15,433 nucleotides of DNA from Syntrophobacterales bacterium (GCA_021159265.1 JAGGSD010000406.1:1-15433); one strand, 5' to 3'. Shown: positions 1-6,896, numbered from the stretch's first letter. Translations and numbers: made by a program. Notes: generated from the letters alone by a model not told the origin.

Positions 1-72
1 TAAAATCTTCGCCTTCCTTGAACTTGAACAAAATTGAACATTCTACAAAGGTCTCGATTTGTAAATGCTCAG

Positions 73-145
73 GTGTTTAGAATCTTTATTCTCAATAATT
101 GCATACTTGTGCGTTGCACGCAGACAGGCGTTTTTTGCGCAGATG
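73..145. repeat. Intergenic repeat fragments: TTTAGARTCTTTATT module and GC-rich CGCAGACAGGCG module
   Basis: Two short modules sit side by side. The first, 73-100, matches 6869-6896 just after leuD at 24 of 28 positions. The second, 119-130, contains CGCAGACAGGC, which recurs at 2791-2801 and belongs to the GC-rich family that also appears at the right window edge. No coding potential is seen. These are probably pieces of small dispersed repeats. Confidence 0.45.
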
Positions 146-162
146 TTGGTGTCAGGGGTCGA

Positions 163-334
163 AAATGAACATCGAACATCCAATATCGAATATTGAATGG
201 GAAAAATGAAGAAACAGGAATAGAGGCTTATTGTCTGGTATCGGATGTTTTTTATTTGATTTTAGAATAATTTGAGGAGCAAAGTGACATCATTATTCGA
301 CGTTCGGCGTTCAATGTTGGACGTTAATCTTGAA
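163..334. repeat. Degenerate inverted repeat built of GAACATC/GACGTTC units
   Basis: The left side (about 166-200) has repeated units such as GAACATCGAACATCCAA. The right side (about 292-325) has complementary units such as CGACGTTCGGCGTTCAATG. Reverse-complementing the right side gives an imperfect match to the left, separated by roughly 95 bases of AT-rich DNA. The arrangement suggests a non-autonomous, hairpin-forming dispersed repeat. No ORF is seen inside. I recall similar GAACATCGAAC elements as common in anaerobic deltaproteobacterial genomes, but this was not checked. Confidence 0.5.
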
Positions 335-340
335 TATGCT

Positions 341-362
341 TTCCCACGCTCAGACATGGGAA
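341..362. repeat. Short REP-like hairpin
   Basis: TTCCCA at 341-346 pairs with TGGGAA at 357-362 around a 10-base loop. It resembles the core of small palindromic repeats of the GTTCCCACGCTC...GTGGGAACG type. It lies in the gene-free left part of the window. Confidence 0.35.
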
Positions 363-409
363 CGAGAAACCTTTTTACCTTTGCGGCTTTGTCGTTTTAG
401 AGTCCTTGT

Positions 410-476
410 TAAATTTTCTTTTTCGTGTTTTCGCGATAAAAATATATCCTCTTTGGTTCCGACTTGTCCGGGTTAG
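410..476 (+). repeat. 67-bp direct repeat, copy 1
   Basis: This segment is repeated in the same orientation at 2862-2928, with the same length and 5 mismatches in 67 by eye. Both copies contain the TTTTTCGTGTTTTCG core followed by an AT-rich run and end in GGTTAG. The two copies bracket the receptor gene and the decayed insertion sequence. Confidence 0.8.
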
Positions 477-512
477 AAATGAAGCTTTTTATGCTATTGT
501 TCAGAAATCGAT

Positions 513-1316
513 TTACACCTCATTATTTAAAACAGAGGATATCCTTCCCCTCAAATATTTAAAGTAATTCCCTGCATATCGAAGACGGCTGCCATACCAG
601 GAAAAGATTTCTCCATCGACGAGAAATGCCCTTGCAAAAGGAAATCTTTCTTCAAACTCGCGGACGTGTTTTTTTTCAAAAAGATACGGTTCAGAACAAA
701 GAAGTATTATTTGCGGTCGCGCATCTTTTATTTGTTTTTCTGTTACTGCAGGATATCGTGGTAATGAGCTAAAAACATTGGTCAGACCGCATTTTTTCAG
801 CATTTCGTTAATAAAGGTATCTTCTCCTGCCACCATATATGGTTCTTGCCAGATAAAATAGGCGGTTCTGATCTGTAAGTCTTCGACCTGGCCTATATCC
901 AAAGCTATCCGGGAAATAATGTCATTAGCCTCACTTGGCCTGCCTACAAGTTCTCCGATGCCTCTGATCATATCCAGAGCGTCTTCCAGAGTATAAATAT
1001 CACTGATCCAGACAGGATATTTTTCTTCGAGTTTTTTAATTTCCCCCTTAGCATTTTCTTCTTTATTGGCTATGATTACATCAGGCTGCAACTGATCAAT
1101 TAATTGAAAATTGACAGATTTTGGTCCGCCGATCCTGGGTTTATGATCACATTTTTCTTTTGGGTGAATACAAAAATCCGTAATGCCGATTATTTCTTCG
1201 TCCAGGCCCAGATCGAAAAGCAGTTCCGTTTGTGAGGGAACCAGCGAAATAATTCTACGGGGTGTTTGACTAAAATGGTGTGTTTTCCCTAATTGGTCTG
1301 TAAAAAGCTTTTTCAT
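513..1316 (-). CDS. BtuF/TroA-like helical-backbone metal or cobalamin receptor, no signal peptide
   Basis: The 267-residue protein looks like the substrate-binding component of cobalamin, haem or iron-siderophore ABC importers (helical-backbone metal receptor fold). The N-terminal lobe opens with RRIISLVPSQTELLFDLGL at about residues 20-38, the usual first strand and helix of BtuF-like proteins. It continues with GITDFCIHP and QPDVIIANKEEN and a long connecting helix around residues 110-145. The C-terminal lobe carries IWQEPYMVAGEDTFINEML and a closing WYGSRLRYAG segment. Family members are normally exported, but this one starts MKKLFTDQLGKTHHF and has neither a hydrophobic signal nor a lipobox. 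It may therefore be cytoplasmic, or the start may be wrong, although no alternative upstream start is apparent. No permease or ATPase gene lies nearby. The ligand cannot be assigned. The ribosome-binding site is weak (AAGA about 9 bases before ATG). Confidence 0.75.
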   Translation of the reverse strand: MKKLFTDQLGKTHHFSQTPRRIISLVPSQTELLFDLGLDEEIIGITDFCIHPKEKCDHKPRIGGPKSVNFQLIDQLQPDVIIANKEENAKGEIKKLEEKYPVWISDIYTLEDALDMIRGIGELVGRPSEANDIISRIALDIGQVEDLQIRTAYFIWQEPYMVAGEDTFINEMLKKCGLTNVFSSLPRYPAVTEKQIKDARPQIILLCSEPYLFEKKHVREFEERFPFARAFLVDGEIFSWYGSRLRYAGNYFKYLRGRISSVLNNEV

Positions 1317-1333
1317 TTTAATAATTCTTTTGG

Positions 1334-1349
1334 TTACAATCGATTGTAA
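1334..1349. promoter_or_regulatory. Perfect 16-bp palindrome, candidate operator for the receptor gene
   Basis: TTACAATCGATTGTAA is a perfect dyad centred about 25 bases upstream of the start codon of the minus-strand receptor gene (start at 1316). Its position and symmetry fit a repressor-binding site. The regulator is unknown, and the site does not match the classical Fur box. Confidence 0.4.
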
Positions 1350-1350
1350 A

Positions 1351-1640
1351 GATTAATTATTCGTCAATGTGATCGGTGTCGATTCGTAGCATTAGTTTCG
1401 CACGATAGTCAAGCTGGTTTCCATCCGGAAGATTGCTCATTTCTGAACGGAAGACTTATTAGTGTTTATTTTTTGAAAAAATTCATTACTGAATAGATGC
1501 AGCCTAAAATTATAAAAAGCCGGGGATTCTCTCTACTATCCAATAACTATATCTGTTGTCAACAAATAGAAATGTCCGGTTTTGTACTGCATAATCCTGA
1601 GAGATCACTTGCTTTTGACAACGCTGAAAAATTATCTTTT
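1351..1640. other. Gene-free intergenic DNA
   Basis: I see no convincing ORF, RNA gene or long repeat here. The only local structure is a short dyad, TGTTG-T-CAACA, near 1554. The stretch separates the start of the receptor gene from the outer end of the decayed insertion sequence. Confidence 0.5.
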
Positions 1641-1650
1641 TCTGCAAGGT

Positions 1651-1688
1651 GAAAGTGTCACCTTTTTTGCAATGAGAAAATGTCATCC
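1651..1688. repeat. Tandem subterminal repeats at the outer end of the decayed insertion sequence
   Basis: Two related motifs, GAAAGTGTCACC (1651-1662) and GAAAATGTCATCC (1676-1688), lie 25 bases apart in the same orientation, just beyond the 3' end of the transposase reading frame. This is the expected place for transposase-binding repeats at an IS terminus. The matching other end was not found near 2830, which agrees with truncation on that side. Confidence 0.45.
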
Positions 1689-1721
1689 TCCTGGTGTGAT
1701 ATTTTGTGTTGTAAACATGTT

Positions 1722-2831
1722 TTAATACCCCGCAACGTTACCGGTAAGAACCGCCCTATCTCTGATTGCATGTGTGAGTGGAGTGTGCACATTTTCATCA
1801 TGTTTGCCAATCCCGAGATTTTCAGCAGCTTCGGTCTGCTGTGTTCCTGAAACTTCTTCCTTTGAGGATTTAAGCTCTCTCTTTTCAATCAGTCCACAGG
1901 AGAGTTCTCCCACTGCCGGATGAAAGACATGCTATGATCCATCCACCCACAGGTTTACTGTAACCTTTGCCCTGACAAAGTGTGGTCGATTGCGGGTAGG
2001 GCGCAGCTGGATGATCTGTCCATTAACGGAGATGGCGTTGTCATTCTTTACGGTTCTCTGAAAGCGTTTGCACAAGATATTGAGAATATCTGTTTCATGT
2101 GGAGGAGATCTCCATGCAGATATCTTATCTTCCGGTTCAACACCGAAGCGCCGGCAATATCTTGGTATAAAGGTTTGATTGAGGTAGATAGTTGCGTCTT
2201 GGGCATTGTGGATGCTCCTGAGTCTAAGTTCCGAGACCAGGCGATCCTGGAATGTACCATTTATCCTTTCTCCTCTTCCTCGAGCCTGGGGCGAATGAGC
2301 AAAGATTAACCCTATGCCAAGTTCTTTCATGGCTCTTTCAAATTGTGTTGGCTTCTGATCACTTTGAGCAACGTGGATGCCTCCGTGACGTGTGGTGGTA
2401 AACTGGGATGCACGATCAAGATAAAAGCCCGCAGGGAGGTCGTATATCCTGCACATTTCAATACATACATGCAAACAACCATCCAGAAAGAGAAGTTTTC
2501 TTTCCCTGCCGGAATGTTTTCTCCTTTTGCGATGGTGAGGCTGTTTGCGCACTTTTCCGCCGAAACCCAGAGGGCGAAACCACTGCCTGAGTGTTTCTCT
2601 GTTAATCTTAATACCTTCTTCCTCTTCCAAGATTTCTGAAAGATGAGAGAAGTTGAAATCGAAGTAACGCTCCTTTGCCAGTTCAACAACCCTTTCTTTT
2701 TTCTCGATCGAAAACGAATGAGATGGCCTGCGCCCCTTATTGCCATGGAGAATGCCTTCAGGACCCTGCCGCGCAGGCGGCACAGGCAGGCGCAGACAGG
2801 CAAAATTGGCAAAAGAATTAAAAACAATCAC
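1722..2831 (-). pseudogene. Decayed DDE transposase, ISNCY/integrase-core type
   Basis: The reading frame encodes an rve-core transposase: a helix-turn-helix part (ERYFDFNFSHLSEIL, NRETLRQW at residues 77-84), a first acidic motif FLDG (D117), a second FYLDR (D139) and the glutamate motif GRGERINGTFQDRL (E188). Three defects are visible. First, D117 and D139 are only 22 residues apart, whereas I expect about 55-60 in intact relatives, so roughly 35 residues of the RNase H core are missing. Second, an amber codon at 1932-1934 interrupts the frame, yet the same frame reads on to 1722 with a plausible C-terminal tail (HVFHPAVGEL onward). Third, the first 30 or so residues come from GC-rich repeat DNA at 2760-2802, so the real N-terminal helix-turn-helix is lost. 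The family assignment is from memory of the motifs. Confidence 0.8.
2763..2802. repeat. GC-rich CAGGCAGGCGCAGACAGGC repeat
   Basis: The block ACAGGCAGGCGCAGA (2782-2796) occurs identically at 15419-15433, and CGCAGACAGGC occurs again at 119-129. The GC-rich block stands out against its AT-rich surroundings and marks the truncated 5' edge of the transposase pseudogene. Confidence 0.55.
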
Positions 2832-2889
2832 GAAACCACGAAAAAAAAGAAAGTGCGAAATTAAATTTTCTTTTTCGTGTTTTCGTGAT
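2827..2889. repeat. Inverted repeat with CACGAAA arms
   Basis: 2827-2845 and 2871-2889 are reverse complements at 18 of 19 positions, around a 25-base loop. The right arm overlaps copy 2 of the 67-bp direct repeat; copy 1 at 410 lacks the left arm. This looks like a complete hairpin-type dispersed repeat, with 410-476 as a half copy. Confidence 0.6.
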
Positions 2890-2928
2890 AAAAATATATC
2901 CTCTTTGTTTCCGGCTTGTTCAGGTTAG
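2862..2928 (+). repeat. 67-bp direct repeat, copy 2
   Basis: This is the second copy of 410-476, about 93% identical by eye with no gaps. It lies immediately upstream of the leucine gene block. Confidence 0.8.
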
Positions 2929-2971
2929 GGGTGACATAATCATATTGCATTAACAAAACAACAAAAAATGA

Positions 2972-3000
2972 TTGACATTTAAATTCTCCTGTAGTAGAAG
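2972..3000 (+). promoter_or_regulatory. Sigma70-like promoter of the leuA leader
   Basis: A perfect -35 box, TTGACA (2972-2977), is followed after 17 bases by TAGAAG (2995-3000), which matches 4 of 6 consensus -10 positions. Transcription would start near 3007, giving a short 5' end before the leader peptide's Shine-Dalgarno at 3020. Confidence 0.6.
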
Positions 3001-3035
3001 CTCTTCCCATCTTTGTTATGGAGGGTTTTTCTCGA

Positions 3036-3131
3036 ATGATTTGTGGTGCGGTAAGATATTTTTTAAATTTAATCGGCTTGTTGTGCCTTGCACTTGGCCT
3101 ATACCCACCGCCCATAGTCTTTGGAGAATAG
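3036..3131 (+). CDS. leuL: Leucine-rich leader peptide, candidate leu attenuator
   Basis: This 31-codon ORF is too short for routine gene calling. A clean Shine-Dalgarno, GGAGGG (3020-3025), lies 10 bases before ATG 3036; an in-frame ATG at 3018 has no such site. Residues 8-26 read YFLNLIGLLCLALGLYPPP, so seven of thirteen residues (10-22) are leucine, encoded TTA, TTA, TTG, TTG, CTT, CTT and CTA. The stop codon at 3129-3131 lies 26 bases before an intrinsic terminator that precedes leuA. This is the layout of classical amino-acid attenuation: stalling on Leu codons when leucyl-tRNA is scarce would prevent terminator formation. A PPP tract follows the Leu run and could itself slow ribosomes. 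Function is inferred from sequence and position only. The alternative is a small hydrophobic peptide with no regulatory role. Confidence 0.65.
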   Translation: MICGAVRYFLNLIGLLCLALGLYPPPIVFGE

Positions 3132-3155
3132 TAAACTAACATAAAACAGTATTTG

Positions 3156-3192
3156 AAGGCCATGGGTAAAAACTCATGGCCTTTTTATTTTT
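3156..3192 (+). terminator. Intrinsic terminator / attenuator upstream of leuA
   Basis: GGCCATGGGT (3158-3167) pairs with ACTCATGGCC (3172-3181) around an AAAA loop, with one G-T pair, and flanking A-T pairs extend the stem. A U-rich tract (TTTTTATTTTT) follows directly. It lies between the leader peptide and the leuA ribosome-binding site. Competing upstream pairings exist: TGGCCT (3095-3100) with AGGCCA (3157-3162), and ACCCA (3103-3107) with TGGGT (3163-3167). Either could act as part of an antiterminator. Confidence 0.8.
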
Positions 3193-3228
3193 GCGGTTTC
3201 ATAAATTTTATTTACAGGGAGGTAAAAA

Positions 3229-4770
3229 ATGACAAAGTCAGACAGAGAAAGAGTTTTTATATTTGACACAACCCTGAGGGACGGGGAACAATCACCGGGG
3301 TTCAGTATGAACTCGGATGAAAAACTCAGGTTCGCTCTGCAATTGGAAAAACTGGGGATAGACATTATTGAAGCCGGGTTCCCCGTTGCGTCAGAGGGGG
3401 ACTTTGAATCGGTTCAACAAATTGCCCGGAAAATCAGGAAACCTCAGATTGCCGCCCTTGCCAGGGCGGATCTTCCGGAAATTGATCAGACGTGGGAATC
3501 AATTAAAGAGGCGGCTAACCCAAGGATTCACATATTTTTATCGTCATCCGATATACATCTTAAGCACCAGTTAAAAAAGACGCGGGATCAGGTTTTGAAA
3601 GAAGCCTGTGACGCCGTGAAACACGCTTGCGCTTACACAACAAACGTGGAGTTTTCACCCATGGATGCGACAAGAACAGATATGGACTACCTTTGTGATA
3701 TTGTAGAAGCTGTTATAGCGCACGGGGCGACAACTGTTAATATACCCGATACTGTTGGATACGCGATGCCTGATGAATACGGTGGATTGATTGCTTATCT
3801 TTTCGCGAATGTTAAAAATATTAACGATGCAATTGTGTCGGTTCACTGCCATAATGATCTTGGTGTGGCAATTGCCAATTCTCTGTCCGGTCTGAAACAG
3901 GGGGCGCGGCAGGTAGAATGTGCGGTAAACGGCATCGGAGAACGGGCAGGGAACGCTTCTCTTGAAGAAGTTGTTATGGCATTGAAAACAAGAAAAGACA
4001 TCCTGGGATTTCAGACAAATATCAAGACAGAACACATTTACCACACGTCAAGACTATTGACGGATATCACCGGCATTCCTGTTCAGCCGAACAAGGCAAT
4101 CGTCGGGGCAAATGCATTCGCACATGAATCGGGTATTCACCAGGATGGTCTTATCAAGAAAAAAATAACCTATGAGATTATGACACCGCAAACGGTGGGG
4201 GTATCGGAAACAAATATTGTTCTGGGAAAACACTCGGGCCGCCATGCCATAAAGGAACATTTAAGCAACATGGGGTATAATCTCACCAACGATGAGATTG
4301 ATAAGGTCTTTGCGCGATTCAAAGAACTTGCGGATGTCAAAAAAGAGGTGTTTGATGAAGACCTCGAAGCCATCATATCCGACGATGTATTCAGGAAACC
4401 CGATAAATATAAATTGATTTATCTGAATGTCGTCAGCGGTAATGCGGCAATACCTACGGCAACTGTCAGGATGGAAGTCGACGGGGAAACAATGCAGGCT
4501 GCGGATTTTGGCGTAGGGCCTATTGATGCAACTTTTACTGTCATCAAAACCATCACAAAAACAAATCATAAACTCCTCAAATATGCAGTAAATGCTATAA
4601 CGGGAGGAGCAGACGCCCAGGGAGTAGTCACTGTTCAACTGCAATACGACAATCGTGATGTCACGGGTCGCGGCGCAGATCCGGATGTGCTCGTAGCGTC
4701 GGCAAAGGCTTACGTGAATGCATTGAACAGACTTGAATCCTTGAAAGTGTATAATCACAAGAAACGTTGA
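3229..4770 (+). CDS. leuA: 2-isopropylmalate synthase
   Basis: LeuA condenses acetyl-CoA with 2-oxoisovalerate to give 2-isopropylmalate, the first committed step of leucine synthesis in the cytoplasm. The 513-residue length is typical of the bacterial enzyme. The TIM-barrel catalytic domain starts with FDTTLRDGEQSPG (12-24; R17 and metal ligand D13), carries the HCHND metal site at 206-210 and NGIGERAGNASLEE at 234-247. A linker region (about 285-385) contains ANAFAHESGIHQDG and LGKHSGRHA. The C-terminal LeuA regulatory domain (about 390-505) is the part that binds leucine for feedback inhibition in the family, and it ends in GRGADPDVLVASAKAYVNALN. The start is fixed by a strong AGGGAGGT Shine-Dalgarno at 3216-3223, six bases before ATG. 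The gene lies downstream of the candidate leader peptide and attenuator, so transcriptional control by leucine supply is expected in addition to enzyme inhibition. Confidence 0.97.
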   Translation: MTKSDRERVFIFDTTLRDGEQSPGFSMNSDEKLRFALQLEKLGIDIIEAGFPVASEGDFESVQQIARKIRKPQIAALARADLPEIDQTWESIKEAANPRIHIFLSSSDIHLKHQLKKTRDQVLKEACDAVKHACAYTTNVEFSPMDATRTDMDYLCDIVEAVIAHGATTVNIPDTVGYAMPDEYGGLIAYLFANVKNINDAIVSVHCHNDLGVAIANSLSGLKQGARQVECAVNGIGERAGNASLEEVVMALKTRKDILGFQTNIKTEHIYHTSRLLTDITGIPVQPNKAIVGANAFAHESGIHQDGLIKKKITYEIMTPQTVGVSETNIVLGKHSGRHAIKEHLSNMGYNLTNDEIDKVFARFKELADVKKEVFDEDLEAIISDDVFRKPDKYKLIYLNVVSGNAAIPTATVRMEVDGETMQAADFGVGPIDATFTVIKTITKTNHKLLKYAVNAITGGADAQGVVTVQLQYDNRDVTGRGADPDVLVASAKAYVNALNRLESLKVYNHKKR

Positions 4771-4809
4771 ATAGAAAATATGTACCGGATTCCATATTTC
4801 GAAAACTGT

Positions 4810-4838
4810 TTGACTTCTTTTTACTTTTGGCATATACG
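4810..4838 (+). promoter_or_regulatory. Sigma70-like promoter upstream of leuC
   Basis: TTGACT (4810-4815), a 17-base spacer and TATACG (4833-4838) form a good promoter in the 241-base gap between leuA and leuC. It would let leuC and leuD be transcribed independently of the leuA attenuator. No leader peptide or terminator comparable to that of leuA was seen here. Confidence 0.45.
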
Positions 4839-5011
4839 CTAAATATACGTTAGGATAATCAAGATGTTAGAGTAGAGCCGGAATGATTTAATGTCGATTT
4901 TCCCATTTTCTGCTGTCAACCTCTATCCACAGGTGCGAGATTATAGAAGTCGAGCTGACGGGTTGAAAAGCCGGATTGATTAAGTTGAAAACACGTTCGA
5001 GGAGATCAAAT

Positions 5012-6271
5012 ATGCCAATGACAATTACAGAGAAAATATTAGCGTTTCATGCCGGAGTGGATCAAGTTTCTCCTGGAGATTTGATAGAGGTAAAGGTTGA
5101 CATGGCCCTTGCCAACGATATTACAGCTCCTCTTGCAATTAAGACATTCAGAGAAATAGGAACGGAAAAGGTCTTCGATAATGAAAAAATAGCGCTGGTG
5201 GCTGATCATTTCGTGCCGAACAAAGACATCCCATCTGCTGAGCAGGTAAAACTGATGCGCAAATTTGCAAATGAGCACGAGATTAAAAATTATTTCGAGG
5301 GGGGTGAATCAGGCATCGAACATGTGATACTCCCCGAGAAAGGACTTGTCTTGCCCGGTCAGATTGTTGTCGGCGCCGATAGCCACACATGTACATATGG
5401 AGCTTTGGGTGCATTTTCCACGGGGGTTGGGAGCACCGACCTGGGAGCGGTAATGGCAACTGGTGAAATATGGTTAAAAGTCCCGCCAACCATAAAGATA
5501 GAGTATGAAGGCAATCTTCTGCCCGGTGTAAGGGGGAAGGACTTAATTCTTTACACTATAGGTCTGCTGGGCGTTGAAGGCGCTCTTTATTCCGCTCTTC
5601 AATTTTCAGGTAAAGTAATCGAGGGGCTTCCAATGTCCGGAAGATTCACGATGGCAAATATGGCTATTGAAGCCGGGGGGAAATCGGGAATAATTGAACC
5701 GGATGAGGTAACCCTGGCCTATGTTGCTGAACGATCTGCTTCAGAACTCTTAATTTTAAGGGGAGATCCGGATGCCCGGTATGAAAAAACAGTAAAGATA
5801 ACGGCGGATGAAATTAAACCACAGGTTGCTTTTCCACATTCTCCCGCAAATGTTCATCCCGTTTCGGAGGTGGGCGATATCCCCCTCGATCAGGTATTTA
5901 TTGGGTCTTGCACCAATGGCTGGCTGGAAGACTTACGTGATGCGGCAAATATTTTACAAGGAAAAAAAATCGCCCGTGGCTTAAGACTTATAGTTATACC
6001 CGGATCACCCTGGATATACAAAAGAGCAATACAGGAAGGAATCATTGAAACATTCCTTGACGCAGGTGCCGTGATTGGTCCTCCCTGCTGCGGGCCTTGT
6101 CTGGGAGGACATCTTGGAGTGCTTGCTGGAGGCGAGAGAGCAATATCCACAACTAACAGAAATTTTATAGGAAGGATGGGACATCCAAAGAGTGAGGTAT
6201 ATCTGTCCAATCCTCTGGTAGCAGCCGCATCTGCTATTACTGGGAAGATTACCGCATCTGACGAGATTTGA
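5012..6271 (+). CDS. leuC: 3-isopropylmalate dehydratase, large subunit
   Basis: LeuC is the catalytic, iron-sulfur subunit of isopropylmalate isomerase. With LeuD it converts 2-isopropylmalate to 3-isopropylmalate through a dehydrated intermediate. With the start at 5012 the protein has 419 residues, the size of the shorter archaeal-like/homoaconitase-like branch rather than the roughly 465-residue enterobacterial form. Aconitase-fold signatures include GADSHTCTYGALGAFSTGVG (about 121-140) and the three 4Fe-4S ligands, C300 in GSCTNG and C360 and C363 in PPCCGPCLGG. The C-terminus has NRNFIGRMGHPKSEVYLSNP, typical of the family. A longer frame from a TTG at 4976 exists, but ATG 5012 has GAGGAG at 4999-5004, seven bases upstream, and starts the usual MTITEKILAFHAG sequence. 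leuD follows after 103 bases. Confidence 0.95.
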   Translation: MPMTITEKILAFHAGVDQVSPGDLIEVKVDMALANDITAPLAIKTFREIGTEKVFDNEKIALVADHFVPNKDIPSAEQVKLMRKFANEHEIKNYFEGGESGIEHVILPEKGLVLPGQIVVGADSHTCTYGALGAFSTGVGSTDLGAVMATGEIWLKVPPTIKIEYEGNLLPGVRGKDLILYTIGLLGVEGALYSALQFSGKVIEGLPMSGRFTMANMAIEAGGKSGIIEPDEVTLAYVAERSASELLILRGDPDARYEKTVKITADEIKPQVAFPHSPANVHPVSEVGDIPLDQVFIGSCTNGWLEDLRDAANILQGKKIARGLRLIVIPGSPWIYKRAIQEGIIETFLDAGAVIGPPCCGPCLGGHLGVLAGGERAISTTNRNFIGRMGHPKSEVYLSNPLVAAASAITGKITASDEI

Positions 6272-6374
6272 TCTTACCTGCTATAGGTCTTGCTTTTTTT
6301 TCAGAGAATAATCATGTGTAGTGAGCAGACCGTCAAAATATCCATTTATTTATAAGAGGGAGACTTGACATAAA

Positions 6375-6872
6375 ATGAAATTTCAAGGAAAAGTCTGGAA
6401 ATTTGGAGATAACATAGATACCGATCTGATTATTCCAGCAAGATATCTCAATATTTCAGATGGTTCTGAATTAGCAAAGAGCTGTTTTATTGATATCAGG
6501 CCGGACTTTGCGGAAGGTGTTTCATACGGTGATATTCTTGTTGCAGGTAGAAATTTTGGCTGTGGTTCATCACGTGAGCACGCACCGCTCGCCATAAAAA
6601 AGGCAGGTATCAGCATAGTTATTGCCAAAAGTTTTGCGAGGATATTTTATCGAAATGCATTTAACATAGGATTGCCAATCATTGAATCGGAAGGTGCGGT
6701 TGAGGGATTGTCAGAAGGAGAAGAGGCTGCAGTTGATCTTGCAAACGGAAACATTGAGAGCATCGACAATGGAACAATTTTTTCAACACATCCGATCCCG
6801 GGGTTCATGAGAGAATTGATAAGCGCCGGCGGATTGGTGAACTATATCAGGAGCAGTAAAATAAACATTTAG
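6375..6872 (+). CDS. leuD: 3-isopropylmalate dehydratase, small subunit
   Basis: LeuD supplies the swivelling domain of isopropylmalate isomerase and binds substrate opposite the LeuC iron-sulfur cluster. The 165-residue length is that of the compact archaeal-like form. It begins KFQGKVWKFGDNIDTDLIIP (2-21), followed by ARYLNI, the loop thought to contact the substrate side chain in this family. The hallmark NFGCGSSREHAP lies at 60-71, followed by KSFARIFYRNAFNIGLP (85-101). A GAGGGAG at 6356-6362 lies 12 bases before ATG, a long spacing, but no better in-frame start exists because TAA precedes it. It probably shares a transcript with leuC. No leuB lies downstream; the next gene encodes an elongation factor. 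Confidence 0.95.
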   Translation: MKFQGKVWKFGDNIDTDLIIPARYLNISDGSELAKSCFIDIRPDFAEGVSYGDILVAGRNFGCGSSREHAPLAIKKAGISIVIAKSFARIFYRNAFNIGLPIIESEGAVEGLSEGEEAAVDLANGNIESIDNGTIFSTHPIPGFMRELISAGGLVNYIRSSKINI

Positions 6873-6896
6873 AGTCTTTATTTTCAATAACTGCGA
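6869..6896 (+). repeat. Second copy of the TTTAGARTCTTTATT module
   Basis: This 28-base segment overlaps the leuD stop codon and matches 73-100 at 24 of 28 positions. Downstream, CGATTTTCGC and GCGATATTTGCG-like segments give weak dyad symmetry. It may be the edge of a small dispersed element inserted directly after leuD. Confidence 0.3.

Noticed and set aside
1980..2639. Plus-strand ORFs across the transposase pseudogene
   Set aside because: They are antisense shadows; the minus-strand frame carries recognisable transposase motifs.
2929..3228. T-box leader or leucine riboswitch upstream of leuA
   Set aside because: No T-box consensus (GGTGGTACCGCG-like segment) is present, and the Leu-rich ORF plus simple terminator explain the region better.
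4976..5011. N-terminal extension of LeuC from TTG 4976
   Set aside because: The extra 12 residues are basic and unlike the family, and ATG 5012 has a well-placed GAGGAG.
6272..6374. Terminator between leuC and leuD (ACCT/AGGT stem before a T-run near 6291-6301)
   Set aside because: The stem is only 4 bp, too weak to call, and LeuC and LeuD are expected to be co-expressed.
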